A stretch of 64,000 nt of DNA from Rs1 sp038900335 (GTDB lineage Bacteria; Pseudomonadota; Gammaproteobacteria; Pseudomonadales; Balneatricaceae). The position numbers and the translations under genes are program-made. The number at the start of each line of letters is the position of its first letter. Position 1 is the stretch's first letter. The stretch covers positions 266,643 to 330,642 of the forward strand of contig JBBMRB010000003.1 in assembly GCA_038900335.1 (NCBI GenBank), in the 5' to 3' direction. The notes below the pieces were generated by a model. It was not told where the DNA came from, searched no databases, and was given only the letters and a program-made list of their open reading frames with translations. Below, in pieces: positions 9,679 to 18,952 of the stretch.

Positions 9679-10554
9679 ATGTTTAGTATTGAACAACTAC
9701 AAGCTTTTGTTACCACCGTACAGGTTGGCTCATTTTCATCTGCTGCGCGCAGTTTAAACAAGGCGCAATCTGTTATTAGCCAACATATCATTAATTTAGA
9801 AATCGATTGTAATGCTGAATTATTTGACCGCGGCGGGCGCTACCCAACGCTGACCAAAGCAGGCAATAAATTATTGCCCTACGCTCAAGCCTTACTTGAT
9901 CAACATCAGCGTTTTAAAAACTCAGCGCTAACACTAACCGAAAATACGCCTAGCGAAATCACGATCGCGGTAGATGAGGGCATTCCCTTCAAACACGTAG
10001 TGCAAGTTATCAGTCAACTACAGCGGCAACATCCACAAATTATCTTTGATTTTCTCAGTGCTTCAAGCCCAGATATTATCGATATGTTCGAGAAAAAACA
10101 GGCGATTACCGGCATTGTTTTTAGCGAATTAACCATACCCAGTTATCTTGATTTTGAATGCATAGGCTCTATTGCATTTGATGTTTATGTTGCAAAATCA
10201 CACCCATTAGCCAGCCAGGTAAGCGAAAATATTGATAGCCTGCGCTTACATCGCCAACTACTGATTCGCTCTCGCAACACCCAAACCAGTAGTTTTCAAT
10301 TAAAAATAAGCCCTGACATTTGGTATGCCGACAACTATTTTTTATTACTAGAACTCGCTTTGCAAGGCTACGGCTGGTGCATGTTACCCAAATATATTGC
10401 GATAGACTCTGTTGATCAAGATCAATTAGTTAAGCTACCTTTTGAGTTTGGTAATATGAGCTGGCAAGCCAATGTTGATGTACTACAGCACCAGCAATAC
10501 AGCAATCTGACTGTATTTAAAGACCTTAGAGTGTTATTGCGTAATATTTTATAA
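9679..10554 (+). CDS. LysR-type transcriptional regulator, probably of the PACE pump
   Basis: The 291-residue protein starts with a winged helix-turn-helix typical of LysR proteins (FVTTVQVGSFSSAARSLNKAQS, split around residues 10-32). An effector-binding domain follows at about residues 90-290. It is read divergently from the PACE transporter gene, and the 90-bp intergenic space is ideal for shared control. LysR regulators beside PACE genes typically activate the pump in response to its substrates. The inducer here is unknown. It is one of two LysR genes in the window. Confidence 0.88.
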   Translation: MFSIEQLQAFVTTVQVGSFSSAARSLNKAQSVISQHIINLEIDCNAELFDRGGRYPTLTKAGNKLLPYAQALLDQHQRFKNSALTLTENTPSEITIAVDEGIPFKHVVQVISQLQRQHPQIIFDFLSASSPDIIDMFEKKQAITGIVFSELTIPSYLDFECIGSIAFDVYVAKSHPLASQVSENIDSLRLHRQLLIRSRNTQTSSFQLKISPDIWYADNYFLLLELALQGYGWCMLPKYIAIDSVDQDQLVKLPFEFGNMSWQANVDVLQHQQYSNLTVFKDLRVLLRNIL

Positions 10555-11135
10555 GCTACGCCGCCATTGATAATTTTTGATGACATTTGCAGCCACACCA
10601 CAATGTTTGTAGGTACGATAAAATGGCTTTTTTACCGCACAGTAATAACCTATCCCTCAGACAAACTAGTTGACCTGCTGTAAAAAAATTGATAATTTCA
10701 ATGCAGTTAATTTTAAAACTTGTTTTTCAACTGCGATGATTTACCTGTATTTAATAACAAACGGATAGCAAACTGATGATCATTCAATCGACCAGTCAAG
10801 GCAGACTGCATTGTTTTACCGCAAAGGTAATCATGGTCGTACAGCTATTTATGTCACTACCCCTCGTTTTATATACCTTACAACGCTGTTTAAATTTAAC
10901 TCCTGTTAAAACACTCGCTAATATACCTTTCTTTTCTATGCTGGCGATGTGCCTGCCTTCAATTTATCTTTACAACAAACAACAAACTAAACTCCCCAGT
11001 TTTATCTGTCTTTAAGCTTTTTCTCACACTTTATTAACAGCTTGATTATATTCAATGACTGTTGATATCTGTACGCTTTGTATTTATTACCCACTCTCAA
11101 CTTTAATTTTTAACCTTTAACTGATGGAGTACGCT
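10555..11135 (+). other. Intergenic region upstream of codA
   Basis: These 581 bases separate the LysR gene from the cytosine deaminase gene. At 10670-10685 there is a partial match to the RutR operator, with a good left half (TTGACC) and a poor right half. A 79-codon open frame at 10776-11015 has no ribosome site or recognisable protein character, and I do not call it a gene. The GGAG at 11126-11129 is the ribosome site for codA. Confidence 0.4.
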
Positions 11136-12416
11136 ATGTTTGATACGCTCATTCGTAACGCCAACTTACCCGATGGCCGACAAGGTGTTGATATAGCTAT
11201 TAAAGATGGCAAGATCATCGAAGTTGCACCTGCTATTAATGCATCTGCCGTAAACGAAATAGAAGCGAAAGGCTATCTGGTATCGCCACCTTTCATCGAT
11301 AGTCACTTTCATATGGATTCTGCTTTAAGCCTAGGCCAACCTCGGTTAAACCAAAGTGGCACCTTACTTGAAGGCATCTCTTTATGGGGCGAGCTCAAGC
11401 CTGAGCTTAGTGTTGCCTCAATCAAGCAGCGAGCCCTTGAAATGTGCCGCTGGTCTATTGCCCAAGGCACCCTTTTCATACGTAGTCATGTCGATATTTG
11501 TGATGATCGCCTACTTGCGGTAGAAGCACTATTAGAAGTGCGCGAAGAGATGAAGCCCTACCTCGATTTACAGTTAGTTGCCTTTCCTCAAGATGGATTT
11601 TTTAGATACTCAAACTCCCAACAAAATTTGCTGCGTGCACTAGATAAGGGCGTTGATGTGGTCGGTGGCATCCCCCATTTTGAAAGAACCATGGATGATG
11701 GCGCAAAATCGATACGTGCACTGTGCGAAATTGCTGAACAGCGCGGTTTACGAGTCGATATGCACTGTGATGAGAGTGACGACCCGCTCTCTAGACACAT
11801 CGAAACATTGAGCTACGAAACAAAAAGGCTAGGTTTACAGGGGCGTGTAACAGGCTCACACCTAACGTCAATGCACTCGATGGATAACTATTACGTCAGT
11901 AAATTACTGCCATTAATGCGTGAGTCCTCTATCCATGTTATTGCCAACCCGCTGATTAACATCACCTTACAAGGGCGTCACGACAGCTACCCTAAACGTC
12001 GCGGTATGACCCGCGTACCGGAGTTATTAGAGGCCGGTATCAATGTCGCTTTTGGTCATGATTGCGTGATGGACCCTTGGTATAGCATGGGAACACACGA
12101 CATGCTCGAAGTGGCCAGCATGGGTCTGCATGTCGGCCAAATGACCAGCGTAAAAGGTATGCGCAACGCATTTGATGCCATTACCTACAACGCTGCTAAA
12201 GTATTGGGATTAAAAGGTTATGGCCTTGAACCTGGCTGTAATGCTGATCTCGTTATTTTGCAAGCCGCTAGCCCAATAGAGGCGCTTCAGCTAAAAGCTA
12301 ATCGCTTATTCGTCATTAAAAATGGCGTAGTAATTGCTAGAAGCCCTGTGCAGCAAAATTTTGTGGTGCTCAATGGCGAGGAAGAGCAGGTCAATTTTTC
12401 GAAAAATTTGTTTTAA
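11136..12416 (+). CDS. codA: Cytosine deaminase (amidohydrolase family)
   Basis: The 426-residue product matches E. coli CodA in length (about 427) and in many motifs. These are the metal-binding DSHFHMDS near residue 60, QSGTLLEGI, RSHVDICD, VVGGIPHFE, the catalytic HCDESDDP, VTGSHLTSMHS, LQGRHDSYPKRRGMTRV and FGHDCVMDPWY. CodA hydrolyses cytosine to uracil and ammonia in the cytoplasm. I chose the ATG at 11136, because the in-frame ATG at 11124 overlaps the GGAG that is the ribosome site. The gene heads a cluster with a nucleoside-type ABC transporter. It would feed uracil into the pyrimidine catabolic genes elsewhere in the window (inference). Related substrates such as isoguanine cannot be excluded. 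Confidence 0.88.
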   Translation: MFDTLIRNANLPDGRQGVDIAIKDGKIIEVAPAINASAVNEIEAKGYLVSPPFIDSHFHMDSALSLGQPRLNQSGTLLEGISLWGELKPELSVASIKQRALEMCRWSIAQGTLFIRSHVDICDDRLLAVEALLEVREEMKPYLDLQLVAFPQDGFFRYSNSQQNLLRALDKGVDVVGGIPHFERTMDDGAKSIRALCEIAEQRGLRVDMHCDESDDPLSRHIETLSYETKRLGLQGRVTGSHLTSMHSMDNYYVSKLLPLMRESSIHVIANPLINITLQGRHDSYPKRRGMTRVPELLEAGINVAFGHDCVMDPWYSMGTHDMLEVASMGLHVGQMTSVKGMRNAFDAITYNAAKVLGLKGYGLEPGCNADLVILQAASPIEALQLKANRLFVIKNGVVIARSPVQQNFVVLNGEEEQVNFSKNLF

Positions 12417-12452
12417 GTAAACTTCGTTAAACACTAGTTTGTAGTGAACAAG

Positions 12453-12488
12453 TTGAACATAGAGCCGCTGTAAACGATTCATGTTCAA
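12453..12488. promoter_or_regulatory. Inverted repeat between codA and the BMP gene
   Basis: Eight-base arms TTGAACAT/ATGTTCAA, 20 bases apart, lie in the 153-bp gap before the BMP gene. They could be an operator or an mRNA hairpin that adjusts expression of the downstream transporter. There is no T-run after it. Confidence 0.35.
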
Positions 12489-12569
12489 TGACTTTTTTAC
12501 ATTAAAGAGGAAGCTTGTTGTAGTTTAAGTAATAAATCCGATAACTATTAAAAGTTAAATAAAGGTGAA

Positions 12570-13580
12570 ATGATGAAACACATAATACACAGTGTCTTTA
12601 AAAAAGCAGCATTGGTGTGCGTTGCACTGATGTCGTTTAGCACCGTTTCAGCAGTCTCTGCTGAAACCATAAAAGTAGCAGGTATTTACACTCAGCCTAT
12701 CCAACAGAAATGGGATGCACGCTTACATACTGCACTACTAAAAGCACAGGAAAATGGTGATATCGAGTACGTTTTTTCAGAAAAAGTATCCAATGCCGAT
12801 TACGCGCGCGTTATGCGCCAATATGCTGAAAGTGGTGTCAGCTTAGTCGTTGGTGAAGCATTTGGTATCGGCCGTGAAGCACGTAAAGTTGCTAAAGACT
12901 ACCCAGGCGTTGCTTTCTTAATGGGCGACCCCTTCAAAGCAGATCTAGAAAATTACTCGGTATTTGATAACTACATTCACGAGCCTTGCTACTTGATGGG
13001 TATGATTGCAGGCACCCTAACTAAGACCAATAAAATTGGCATGGTTGGCGGCTACCCTATCGGCGAAGTGAACCGTTTATTCAATGCTTTCATGGCGGGC
13101 GCAAAGTCAGTCAATTCTGAAGTTGAGTTTAAAGTGAATTTTATCGGCTCTTGGTATGATCCACCAAAAGCAAAAGAAGCGAGCTTTGCCCAAATAGAAT
13201 CAGGTGTTGATATTTTGTTTGCTGAGCGCGCAGGTGTTGTTGATGCGGCACGTGAAAAAGGTATTTTAGCATTTGGTAACGTCAACGATATGAACGTTGA
13301 AGAAAAAGGCGAAGGCGTTGTGGTTACCTCTGCACTTTGGAACATGGACAACGCTATTGCCCATGCGATCAAACGTGTTAAAGAGAAGACCTTTAAAGGC
13401 GAAGATTATCGCGATTGGACGATGATGGCCAAAGGTGGCGCTATGCTGGCACCTTATCACGATATGGAAGCAATCGTTCCCGATGATTTAAAAGCTGAGG
13501 TTAATGCCAAATCTGCAGCGATATTGGCTGGTGAGTTTACGGTTGAAATCGTTGATACCAAACCAAAATCTTCATTCTGA
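12570..13580 (+). CDS. BMP/PnrA-family ABC transporter substrate-binding protein
   Basis: The 336-residue protein has a clear Sec signal peptide (basic start, hydrophobic stretch to about residue 25, cut near VSA-ET at about 31). The mature part belongs to the BMP/Med family, with motifs such as VGEAFGIGREARKVAKDYP and IGMVGGYPIGEVNR. There is no lipobox cysteine, so it should be a free periplasmic protein. BMP proteins such as PnrA bind purine and pyrimidine nucleosides. The following genes give the ATPase and two permeases of the same transporter, 12 bp downstream. Position after codA suggests a nucleobase or nucleoside substrate; this is inference. Confidence 0.9.
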   Translation: MMKHIIHSVFKKAALVCVALMSFSTVSAVSAETIKVAGIYTQPIQQKWDARLHTALLKAQENGDIEYVFSEKVSNADYARVMRQYAESGVSLVVGEAFGIGREARKVAKDYPGVAFLMGDPFKADLENYSVFDNYIHEPCYLMGMIAGTLTKTNKIGMVGGYPIGEVNRLFNAFMAGAKSVNSEVEFKVNFIGSWYDPPKAKEASFAQIESGVDILFAERAGVVDAAREKGILAFGNVNDMNVEEKGEGVVVTSALWNMDNAIAHAIKRVKEKTFKGEDYRDWTMMAKGGAMLAPYHDMEAIVPDDLKAEVNAKSAAILAGEFTVEIVDTKPKSSF

Positions 13581-13592
13581 TAGAGGTTTAAT

Positions 13593-15131
13593 ATGAACTC
13601 AGCTTTGCATATTAAAGGTGTGACAAAACGCTTTGGCTCGTTTGTGGCTAATGATGATATTTCTTTTGAGTTGCAGCAATCCGAGATCCTGGCCCTACTA
13701 GGTGAGAATGGTGCCGGTAAAACAACGCTAATGAATATCATCTTCGGCCATTATGTTGCAGAGCAAGGCTGTGTTGATGTGATGGGTAAAACCTTGGCAC
13801 CTGGTGATCCTAAAGCCGCCATTGAGGCGGGTATTGGTATGGTGCACCAACACTTTACCTTGGCTGAAAACCTAACCGTTATTGAAAACATTATGCTTGG
13901 CAGTGAAAGCTTGTGGTCATTGACTACCGATAAAACCACTGCCAGCAATAAAGTATTGAAAATGTCGAAGGATTTTGGTCTTCAGGTATCACCCGATGCA
14001 AAGGTGAGTTCGTTATCAGTAGGCCAGAAACAGCGGGTGGAAATACTCAAGGCGCTATACAAAGATGCCAAAGTGTTGATTCTGGATGAGCCTACCGCGG
14101 TGCTCACACCGCAAGAATCTGATAGTTTATTTGAAACGTTAAAATTGTTAGTCGCTAAAGGGCTATCAATTATCTTTATCTCCCATAAATTACACGAAAT
14201 ACTGGCGGTCAGCGATCGTATCTTAGTATTGCGTCACGGCGCTTTAGTCGATGAAATGCAAACCTGCGATGCCGATAAAAACCGACTTAGTGAATCGATG
14301 GTCGGTAAAAGTATTAGCGAGCCAATCGCTGAAAAATTAGCGCAAGGCACTGAAGTTTTCAGCTTAAATAATATTTGCGTCAATGGCACCAAAGCAGGTA
14401 CGCGATTAGCAAATATAAACCTTAACGCTAGGCACTCTGAAATTTTAGGTATTACCGGTGTCTCTGGTAATGGCCAAAGCGCTCTAGCTAATTTATTGTG
14501 CGGCATTATCAAGCCTCACTCAGGGGATATGCAATTTAACACCCATAAAGTCACCGCTTTTTCCCCTGCCAGCTTTATCGATCATAAGGTAGGGCGTATT
14601 CCCGAGGATAGGATAAGAGAGGGCGTGGTCGGTGAAATGAGCTTGTGGGAAAACGCCATCAGTGAAATTTACCGTAAAATCAGCCGCTTTGGCTTCATTG
14701 ATTTTAAAAAAGCTAAGCACTTTACTCACGATTTAATTAAAGACTATGACATCCGCTGTGATGGTATTGAGCAAGAAGCGCGGCTACTCTCAGGTGGCAA
14801 TATGCAAAAATTAATACTCGCGCGCGTACTGTCGCAACAACCAGAGCTGATTATTGCCAACCAACCGATTCGCGGTTTAGATGTCGGCGCCATCGCCAAC
14901 GTGCATGAAAGGCTACTCGCGGCTCGTCGCGCTGGTGCCTGCGTTATTCTAATTACTGAAGATTTGGATGAATTACTGAGCATCTCTGATCGCGTCGCGG
15001 TGATGTGTCATGGCGAGTTAAGCCCAATTTATAACGCTGATCAAATCACTAAAACACAGCTGGGCAGCTTAATGAGCGGTGCCACTATCGATAATAATAA
15101 AAATAATCCACAGGAGGAGGTATGCGCTTAG
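13593..15131 (+). CDS. ABC transporter ATPase with two nucleotide-binding domains (nucleoside/BMP type)
   Basis: The 512-residue protein carries two ABC cassettes in tandem, as in RbsA and YufO. The first has an intact Walker A (GENGAGKTT), signature LSVGQKQR and Walker B LILDEPTAVL. The second has a degenerate Walker A (GVSGNGQSA) and signature LSGGNMQK, which is usual for this subfamily. It energises import through the two permeases encoded next. Its last 10 bases overlap the start of the first permease, showing tight operon structure. Confidence 0.93.
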   Translation: MNSALHIKGVTKRFGSFVANDDISFELQQSEILALLGENGAGKTTLMNIIFGHYVAEQGCVDVMGKTLAPGDPKAAIEAGIGMVHQHFTLAENLTVIENIMLGSESLWSLTTDKTTASNKVLKMSKDFGLQVSPDAKVSSLSVGQKQRVEILKALYKDAKVLILDEPTAVLTPQESDSLFETLKLLVAKGLSIIFISHKLHEILAVSDRILVLRHGALVDEMQTCDADKNRLSESMVGKSISEPIAEKLAQGTEVFSLNNICVNGTKAGTRLANINLNARHSEILGITGVSGNGQSALANLLCGIIKPHSGDMQFNTHKVTAFSPASFIDHKVGRIPEDRIREGVVGEMSLWENAISEIYRKISRFGFIDFKKAKHFTHDLIKDYDIRCDGIEQEARLLSGGNMQKLILARVLSQQPELIIANQPIRGLDVGAIANVHERLLAARRAGACVILITEDLDELLSISDRVAVMCHGELSPIYNADQITKTQLGSLMSGATIDNNKNNPQEEVCA

Positions 15132-16171
15132 AAATTCGTGAAAACATGCCAATATGGGTACAAGGGCTCGCGCCTATAATCGCCATTTTCATCTCACTAT
15201 TACTGTGTAGTTTATTGATTATATGGGCCGGCAAACCGGTATTAGAATCTTACGCGCTATTAATTAAAGGCGCGCTTGGCAGCTCCTTTGCACTATCTGA
15301 AACACTGACTCGTGCTACCCCTTTAATTTTTACAGGCCTGGCCGCCGCTATTGCCTTTAAAGCTAAACTTTGGAATATAGGCGGTGAAGGCCAGTTTTAC
15401 ATGGGCGCTGTACTGGCAACCGTTTTAGGATCAGGCCTTGTTACTTTACAGCCAATTTTAATGATACCTTTTCTGATGGTCACTGGCGCATTTGCCGCAG
15501 GTATCTTGTTATTGATCCCTACCTTATTAAAAAACTACCTGCGTGTTGATGAGGTAGTGGTGACATTGCTACTCAACTTTATCGTATTACTGTTTGTTAA
15601 CTACCTGCTAGAGGGCCCATTACAAGACCCTATGTCAATGGGTTGGCCACAAGGTCGGCCAATCATTGATGAAGGCTTGTTAATACCGATCATGGATAGA
15701 GCCCGTTTACACCTTGGTTTTATCCTCGCGATTGTCGCCGCTATCGGCTGCTGGATTTTTATGAAATTCACTCTTTGGGGATATGAAATCAGATCAGTAG
15801 GATTGAACCCAGAAGCTGCAAAATTTTCAGGCATCAATATCAGCAGAACACTTATTATTACTGCCCTGCTAAGTGGTGGCATGGCTGGTATTGCCGGTGT
15901 TAGCGAAGTCGCTGGGCTTAAAGGATATTTAACACTAGATATGTCACCCGGCTTTGGTTATGCAGGTATCGCCGTGGCGATGTTAGCTATGTTGCATCCG
16001 TTAGGTGTCATTGCATCGGCCATTTTCTTTGCCGGTATTTATGTCGGCGCCGATTCAATGAGCCAAGGCATGGGCATTCCTTCCTATATAGCAGACGTGA
16101 TGGTCGCTGTCTCAATTTTGATGGTACTGGTCAGCATCTTGCTTGTTCGCTATCGCGTTATTAAGGGGTAA
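15122..16171 (+). CDS. ABC transporter permease, BMP/nucleoside type (first of two)
   Basis: The 349-residue membrane protein has about nine to ten hydrophobic helices and the branched-chain/ribose-type permease fold. Typical motifs include RATPLIFTGLAAAIAFKAKLWNIGGEGQ and YEIRSVGLNPEAAKFSGI. It overlaps the ATPase gene by 10 bp, and GGAGGAGG sits right before its start. Together with the next gene it would form the heterodimeric channel for the substrate delivered by the BMP protein. Confidence 0.92.
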   Translation: MRLEIRENMPIWVQGLAPIIAIFISLLLCSLLIIWAGKPVLESYALLIKGALGSSFALSETLTRATPLIFTGLAAAIAFKAKLWNIGGEGQFYMGAVLATVLGSGLVTLQPILMIPFLMVTGAFAAGILLLIPTLLKNYLRVDEVVVTLLLNFIVLLFVNYLLEGPLQDPMSMGWPQGRPIIDEGLLIPIMDRARLHLGFILAIVAAIGCWIFMKFTLWGYEIRSVGLNPEAAKFSGINISRTLIITALLSGGMAGIAGVSEVAGLKGYLTLDMSPGFGYAGIAVAMLAMLHPLGVIASAIFFAGIYVGADSMSQGMGIPSYIADVMVAVSILMVLVSILLVRYRVIKG

Positions 16172-16174
16172 GTA

Positions 16175-17119
16175 ATGGATTATATTTCGATTTTCTTTGA
16201 GGTTGGCTTTTGGGTAGCAACTATACGTATCGCCACCTCACTCATTTTTGGCACCTTAGGCGAGCTAGTGTGCGAGCGCGCAGGGGTACTTAATTTAGGC
16301 ATTGAAGGTATTATGACACTGGGCGCGATGAGCGGCTGGATGTGGGTATATTTAGGCGGCAGCTTGTGGAGTGCTGTATTTTTTGTCGCATTTTTAGGTG
16401 CTATTGCAGGCTTAATCCACAGCTGCTTTACCGTATATCTTGGTCTCTCTCAACATGTTACCGGCATCGCGCTAACGATGTTCGCCTCGTCTTTAAGCTA
16501 CTTTGCCTTCAGAATGATGTTACCCGATGTAACCACACCGCCAAAAATTGATGCCTTTAGTAATTACGCGGTACCACTGCTATCTGATATTCCTTTTGTC
16601 GGTGAAGTACTCTTTGTGCAATCACCATTAACTTACTTATCACTACTGATGGTCGTCATCGTCATTTATGTCATGTATAAAACGCCCTTCGGCCTGGCCA
16701 TGCGCATGGTCGGTGAAAACCCTATCGCCGCAGAAGCACAGGGCATTAACGTACACCTAGTACGCACTATATCAGTGATGATGGGTAGCAGTTTAATGGC
16801 AATAGGCGGTGCCTTTTTAACAATATCAGCCTTTGATGCCTTCTTCTTTGGCATGATTAATGGTCGCGGCTGGATCTGTGTTGCCCTAGTAATATTCGCC
16901 TCATGGCAGCCTAAAAAAGCCTTGTTTGGCGCCCTGCTATTTGCCGGCATCGATGCTTACCAAGTACGCTTACAACAAGTGCCGGGGATAGATATCCCCT
17001 ATCAGTTTTTCTTAATGGCACCTTATGTTTTAAGTATTATTGCACTGACATTGCTGGCGCGAAAAGCGGTTTACCCGAAAGCGTTGTTAATTCCTTTTCG
17101 CCGTGGAGAGCGCCATTAG
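16175..17119 (+). CDS. ABC transporter permease, BMP/nucleoside type (second of two)
   Basis: The 314-residue product is a second permease of the same family, with about eight hydrophobic helices. It has the motif ERAGVLNLGIEGIMTLGAM near the start and MRMVGENPIAAEAQGINV around residue 180. It begins 3 bp after the first permease. The set of binding protein, double ATPase and two permeases is complete, so the importer should be functional. Confidence 0.92.
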   Translation: MDYISIFFEVGFWVATIRIATSLIFGTLGELVCERAGVLNLGIEGIMTLGAMSGWMWVYLGGSLWSAVFFVAFLGAIAGLIHSCFTVYLGLSQHVTGIALTMFASSLSYFAFRMMLPDVTTPPKIDAFSNYAVPLLSDIPFVGEVLFVQSPLTYLSLLMVVIVIYVMYKTPFGLAMRMVGENPIAAEAQGINVHLVRTISVMMGSSLMAIGGAFLTISAFDAFFFGMINGRGWICVALVIFASWQPKKALFGALLFAGIDAYQVRLQQVPGIDIPYQFFLMAPYVLSIIALTLLARKAVYPKALLIPFRRGERH

Positions 17120-17223
17120 CAGCTAGCTATAAAGTAAGATTTAAGTGACGACTTATCATTGCATTAAGCGTGCAATAATAAGTAAGTAAAATTGCCCTAC
17201 ACACCATTGTTAGGAAAATAAAG

Positions 17224-18213
17224 ATGAGAGCAAACCCAATTAGCCCGACGATACCTTTTGATCAAGATGGTGTGCACCACGGTCATTTACGACTGCCATA
17301 CAGCCGCGATGACTCAGCGTGGGGCTCCATCATGATCCCTATTTGCGTTATTAAAAATGGCTCTGGGCCCACGGCGCTTCTCACTGGTGCCAATCACGGT
17401 GACGAATACGAGGGGCCCCTGGCCCTGCAAGATTTAGCACACAACCTTGAGGCCAGTAGCATTCAAGGGCGGGTGATTATAGTACCCGCGCTAAACTACC
17501 CAGCCTACCTTGCTGCCACACGCACATCGCCGATCGATGGCGGCAACATGAACCGCATATTCCCCGGCAAAAGCGATGGCACTATCACCGAAAAAATAGC
17601 GGATTATTTTCAGCGCTCACTTATCCCCCTAGCTGATTTTGTGCTCGATATTCACTCAGGAGGCAAAACGCTAAACTTCGTATCTTTTGCCGCAGCCCAT
17701 ATATTAGATGATAAAGAACAGCAGCAAGCCTGCGTTGACAGCATGATGGCCTTCAATGCCCCCTACTCTATTATGCTCAAAGAAATTGATAATGTCGGCA
17801 TGTATGACACAGCTGTTGAAGAGCAGGGAAAAGTATTCCTTTCAACTGAGCTAGGTGGCGGCGGTAGCTCATCGGCAAAGACTCGCGCAATTGCCGTAAA
17901 AGGTGTCAGGAACTTCTTAATTCACGCACAAATAATTGATGAGCCATTACAACAAGAACCAACTCAGCTACTCGATATGAGCGCAGACAACAGCACTCTT
18001 GTTTGCAATGATGATGGCTTAGTGGACTATTGTTTTGATTTAGAAGATCACATTAACGCAGGAGATGTGGTTGCCCGTGTCTGGCCGCTAAATATTACTG
18101 GTCAAGCGCCTAAAGAGTATCGAGCGCAAGTCTCAGGGATGCTTGCGGGTAGGCACTTCCCTGGCATAATCAAAACAGGTGATTTCCTCGCACTCATCGC
18201 CAAGCTAATGTAA
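17224..18213 (+). CDS. Succinylglutamate desuccinylase/aspartoacylase-family deacylase, DoeB-like
   Basis: The 329-residue protein is a zinc carboxypeptidase-like deacylase. The metal site is visible as NHGDEYEGP (His and Glu) and DIHSGGKT (His), with SPIDGGNMNRIFPG between them. Its closest named relatives, as I recall the sequences, are DoeB enzymes. These remove acetyl from N-alpha-acetyl-2,4-diaminobutyrate in ectoine breakdown. No other ectoine-degradation gene is present here, so the substrate may differ. It follows the ABC transporter by 104 bp on the same strand, which suggests that it acts on an imported or derived N-acylated compound. Confidence 0.8.
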   Translation: MRANPISPTIPFDQDGVHHGHLRLPYSRDDSAWGSIMIPICVIKNGSGPTALLTGANHGDEYEGPLALQDLAHNLEASSIQGRVIIVPALNYPAYLAATRTSPIDGGNMNRIFPGKSDGTITEKIADYFQRSLIPLADFVLDIHSGGKTLNFVSFAAAHILDDKEQQQACVDSMMAFNAPYSIMLKEIDNVGMYDTAVEEQGKVFLSTELGGGGSSSAKTRAIAVKGVRNFLIHAQIIDEPLQQEPTQLLDMSADNSTLVCNDDGLVDYCFDLEDHINAGDVVARVWPLNITGQAPKEYRAQVSGMLAGRHFPGIIKTGDFLALIAKLM

Positions 18214-18264
18214 TAGCCATCGAGCGATAATTGAGTTGGCTACTGCGACATTGAAAAATAAAGA

Positions 18265-18310
18265 TTAAGTGTTAAGTGTTAAGTGTTAAGTGTTAAGTGT
18301 TAAGTGTTAA
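18265..18310 (+). repeat. Tandem heptamer repeat (TTAAGTG), six copies plus a partial one
   Basis: Six perfect head-to-tail copies of TTAAGTG run from 18265 to 18306 and are followed by TTAA. The array lies 52 bp after the stop of the DoeB-like gene in a gap of 395 bases that otherwise shows nothing coding. Perfect short repeats like this can change copy number by slippage. Confidence 0.95.
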
Positions 18311-18608
18311 ATATTTTTCAGCAGAGTATGACACGCTATCATCATGCCGCTGTATTAATCTGTAATGGCAGCGCTCTTTTATCTAGCTAACTCGCTAACT
18401 TCTTATAATGTATAAATTTTTAAAGCGTTTAACTCTATAAGTAAGAGGGAAGCAGCACTGCTGAATTATTTTCAGCAGTGTGTTGAAATTTTATCTTTTG
18501 TTTAATTGTCACATTATGATTAAAATTGGCTCTCAATTATACAGGAAGCTTGGTTTATGGTACCCGCCATAATAAGTAAAGAGACTCCTAAAACCTAGGA
18601 GCTTTATT

Positions 18609-18821
18609 ATGACCAACCTATATGATGATCAATTTAAAAGAGATGAATCTGGCAGAATCGATTTTGAATATTATACAGTGCAAGCAGGGCGTATCCGCAG
18701 CCAATTCATCGCCGCTTTCTTTGTAAGGCTTTACCGCTCGTTTAAATCTTTATGTAAAACATTGATCAAGACTGTTGCATCTCCCGTTGACAATTTTTTG
18801 ATGCAAAAAGCTGTTAAATAA
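18609..18821 (+). CDS. Small conserved-type protein (RSP_7527-like), function unknown
   Basis: The 70-residue protein has a strong AGGAG site eight bases before its ATG and a terminator right after it, so it is a real monocistronic gene. It has an acidic first half with DESGRIDFEYYTVQAGRIRSQ, followed by a basic amphipathic stretch (FFVRLYRSFKSLCKTLIK). This resembles short proteobacterial proteins annotated as RSP_7527 family, with a pattern of D-x-G-x-I-D-F-x-x-Y and A-x-x-x-R. No function is known to me. The amphipathic basic part might contact membrane or nucleic acid. Confidence 0.7.
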   Translation: MTNLYDDQFKRDESGRIDFEYYTVQAGRIRSQFIAAFFVRLYRSFKSLCKTLIKTVASPVDNFLMQKAVK

Positions 18822-18834
18822 GACAACCCCTTTC

Positions 18835-18893
18835 AAGCTCGGCTTTTTAATTCGCACTTCCCAGTGAAGTCATTGAGAAGTCGAGCTTTTTTT
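18835..18893 (+). terminator. Intrinsic terminator after the small gene
   Basis: Arms AAGCTCG (18835-18841) and CGAGCTT (18882-18888) enclose a smaller inner hairpin (ACTTC/GAAGT) and end in a run of seven Ts. This is a convincing factor-independent terminator for the 70-residue gene. Confidence 0.75.
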
Positions 18894-18952
18894 ATACTAG
18901 CCACAGCCTCTGTCACTTGAGCTGTACACAGCCTCTGAAAAATCTAGAGCTG

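Noticed and set aside
10670..10685. RutR-like site upstream of codA
   Set aside because: Only the left half TTGACC is good; the right half matches poorly, so it does not reach the standard of the three sites called.
10776..11015. 79-codon open frame upstream of codA
   Set aside because: No ribosome site, odd composition and no recognisable protein pattern; likely chance frame in intergenic DNA.
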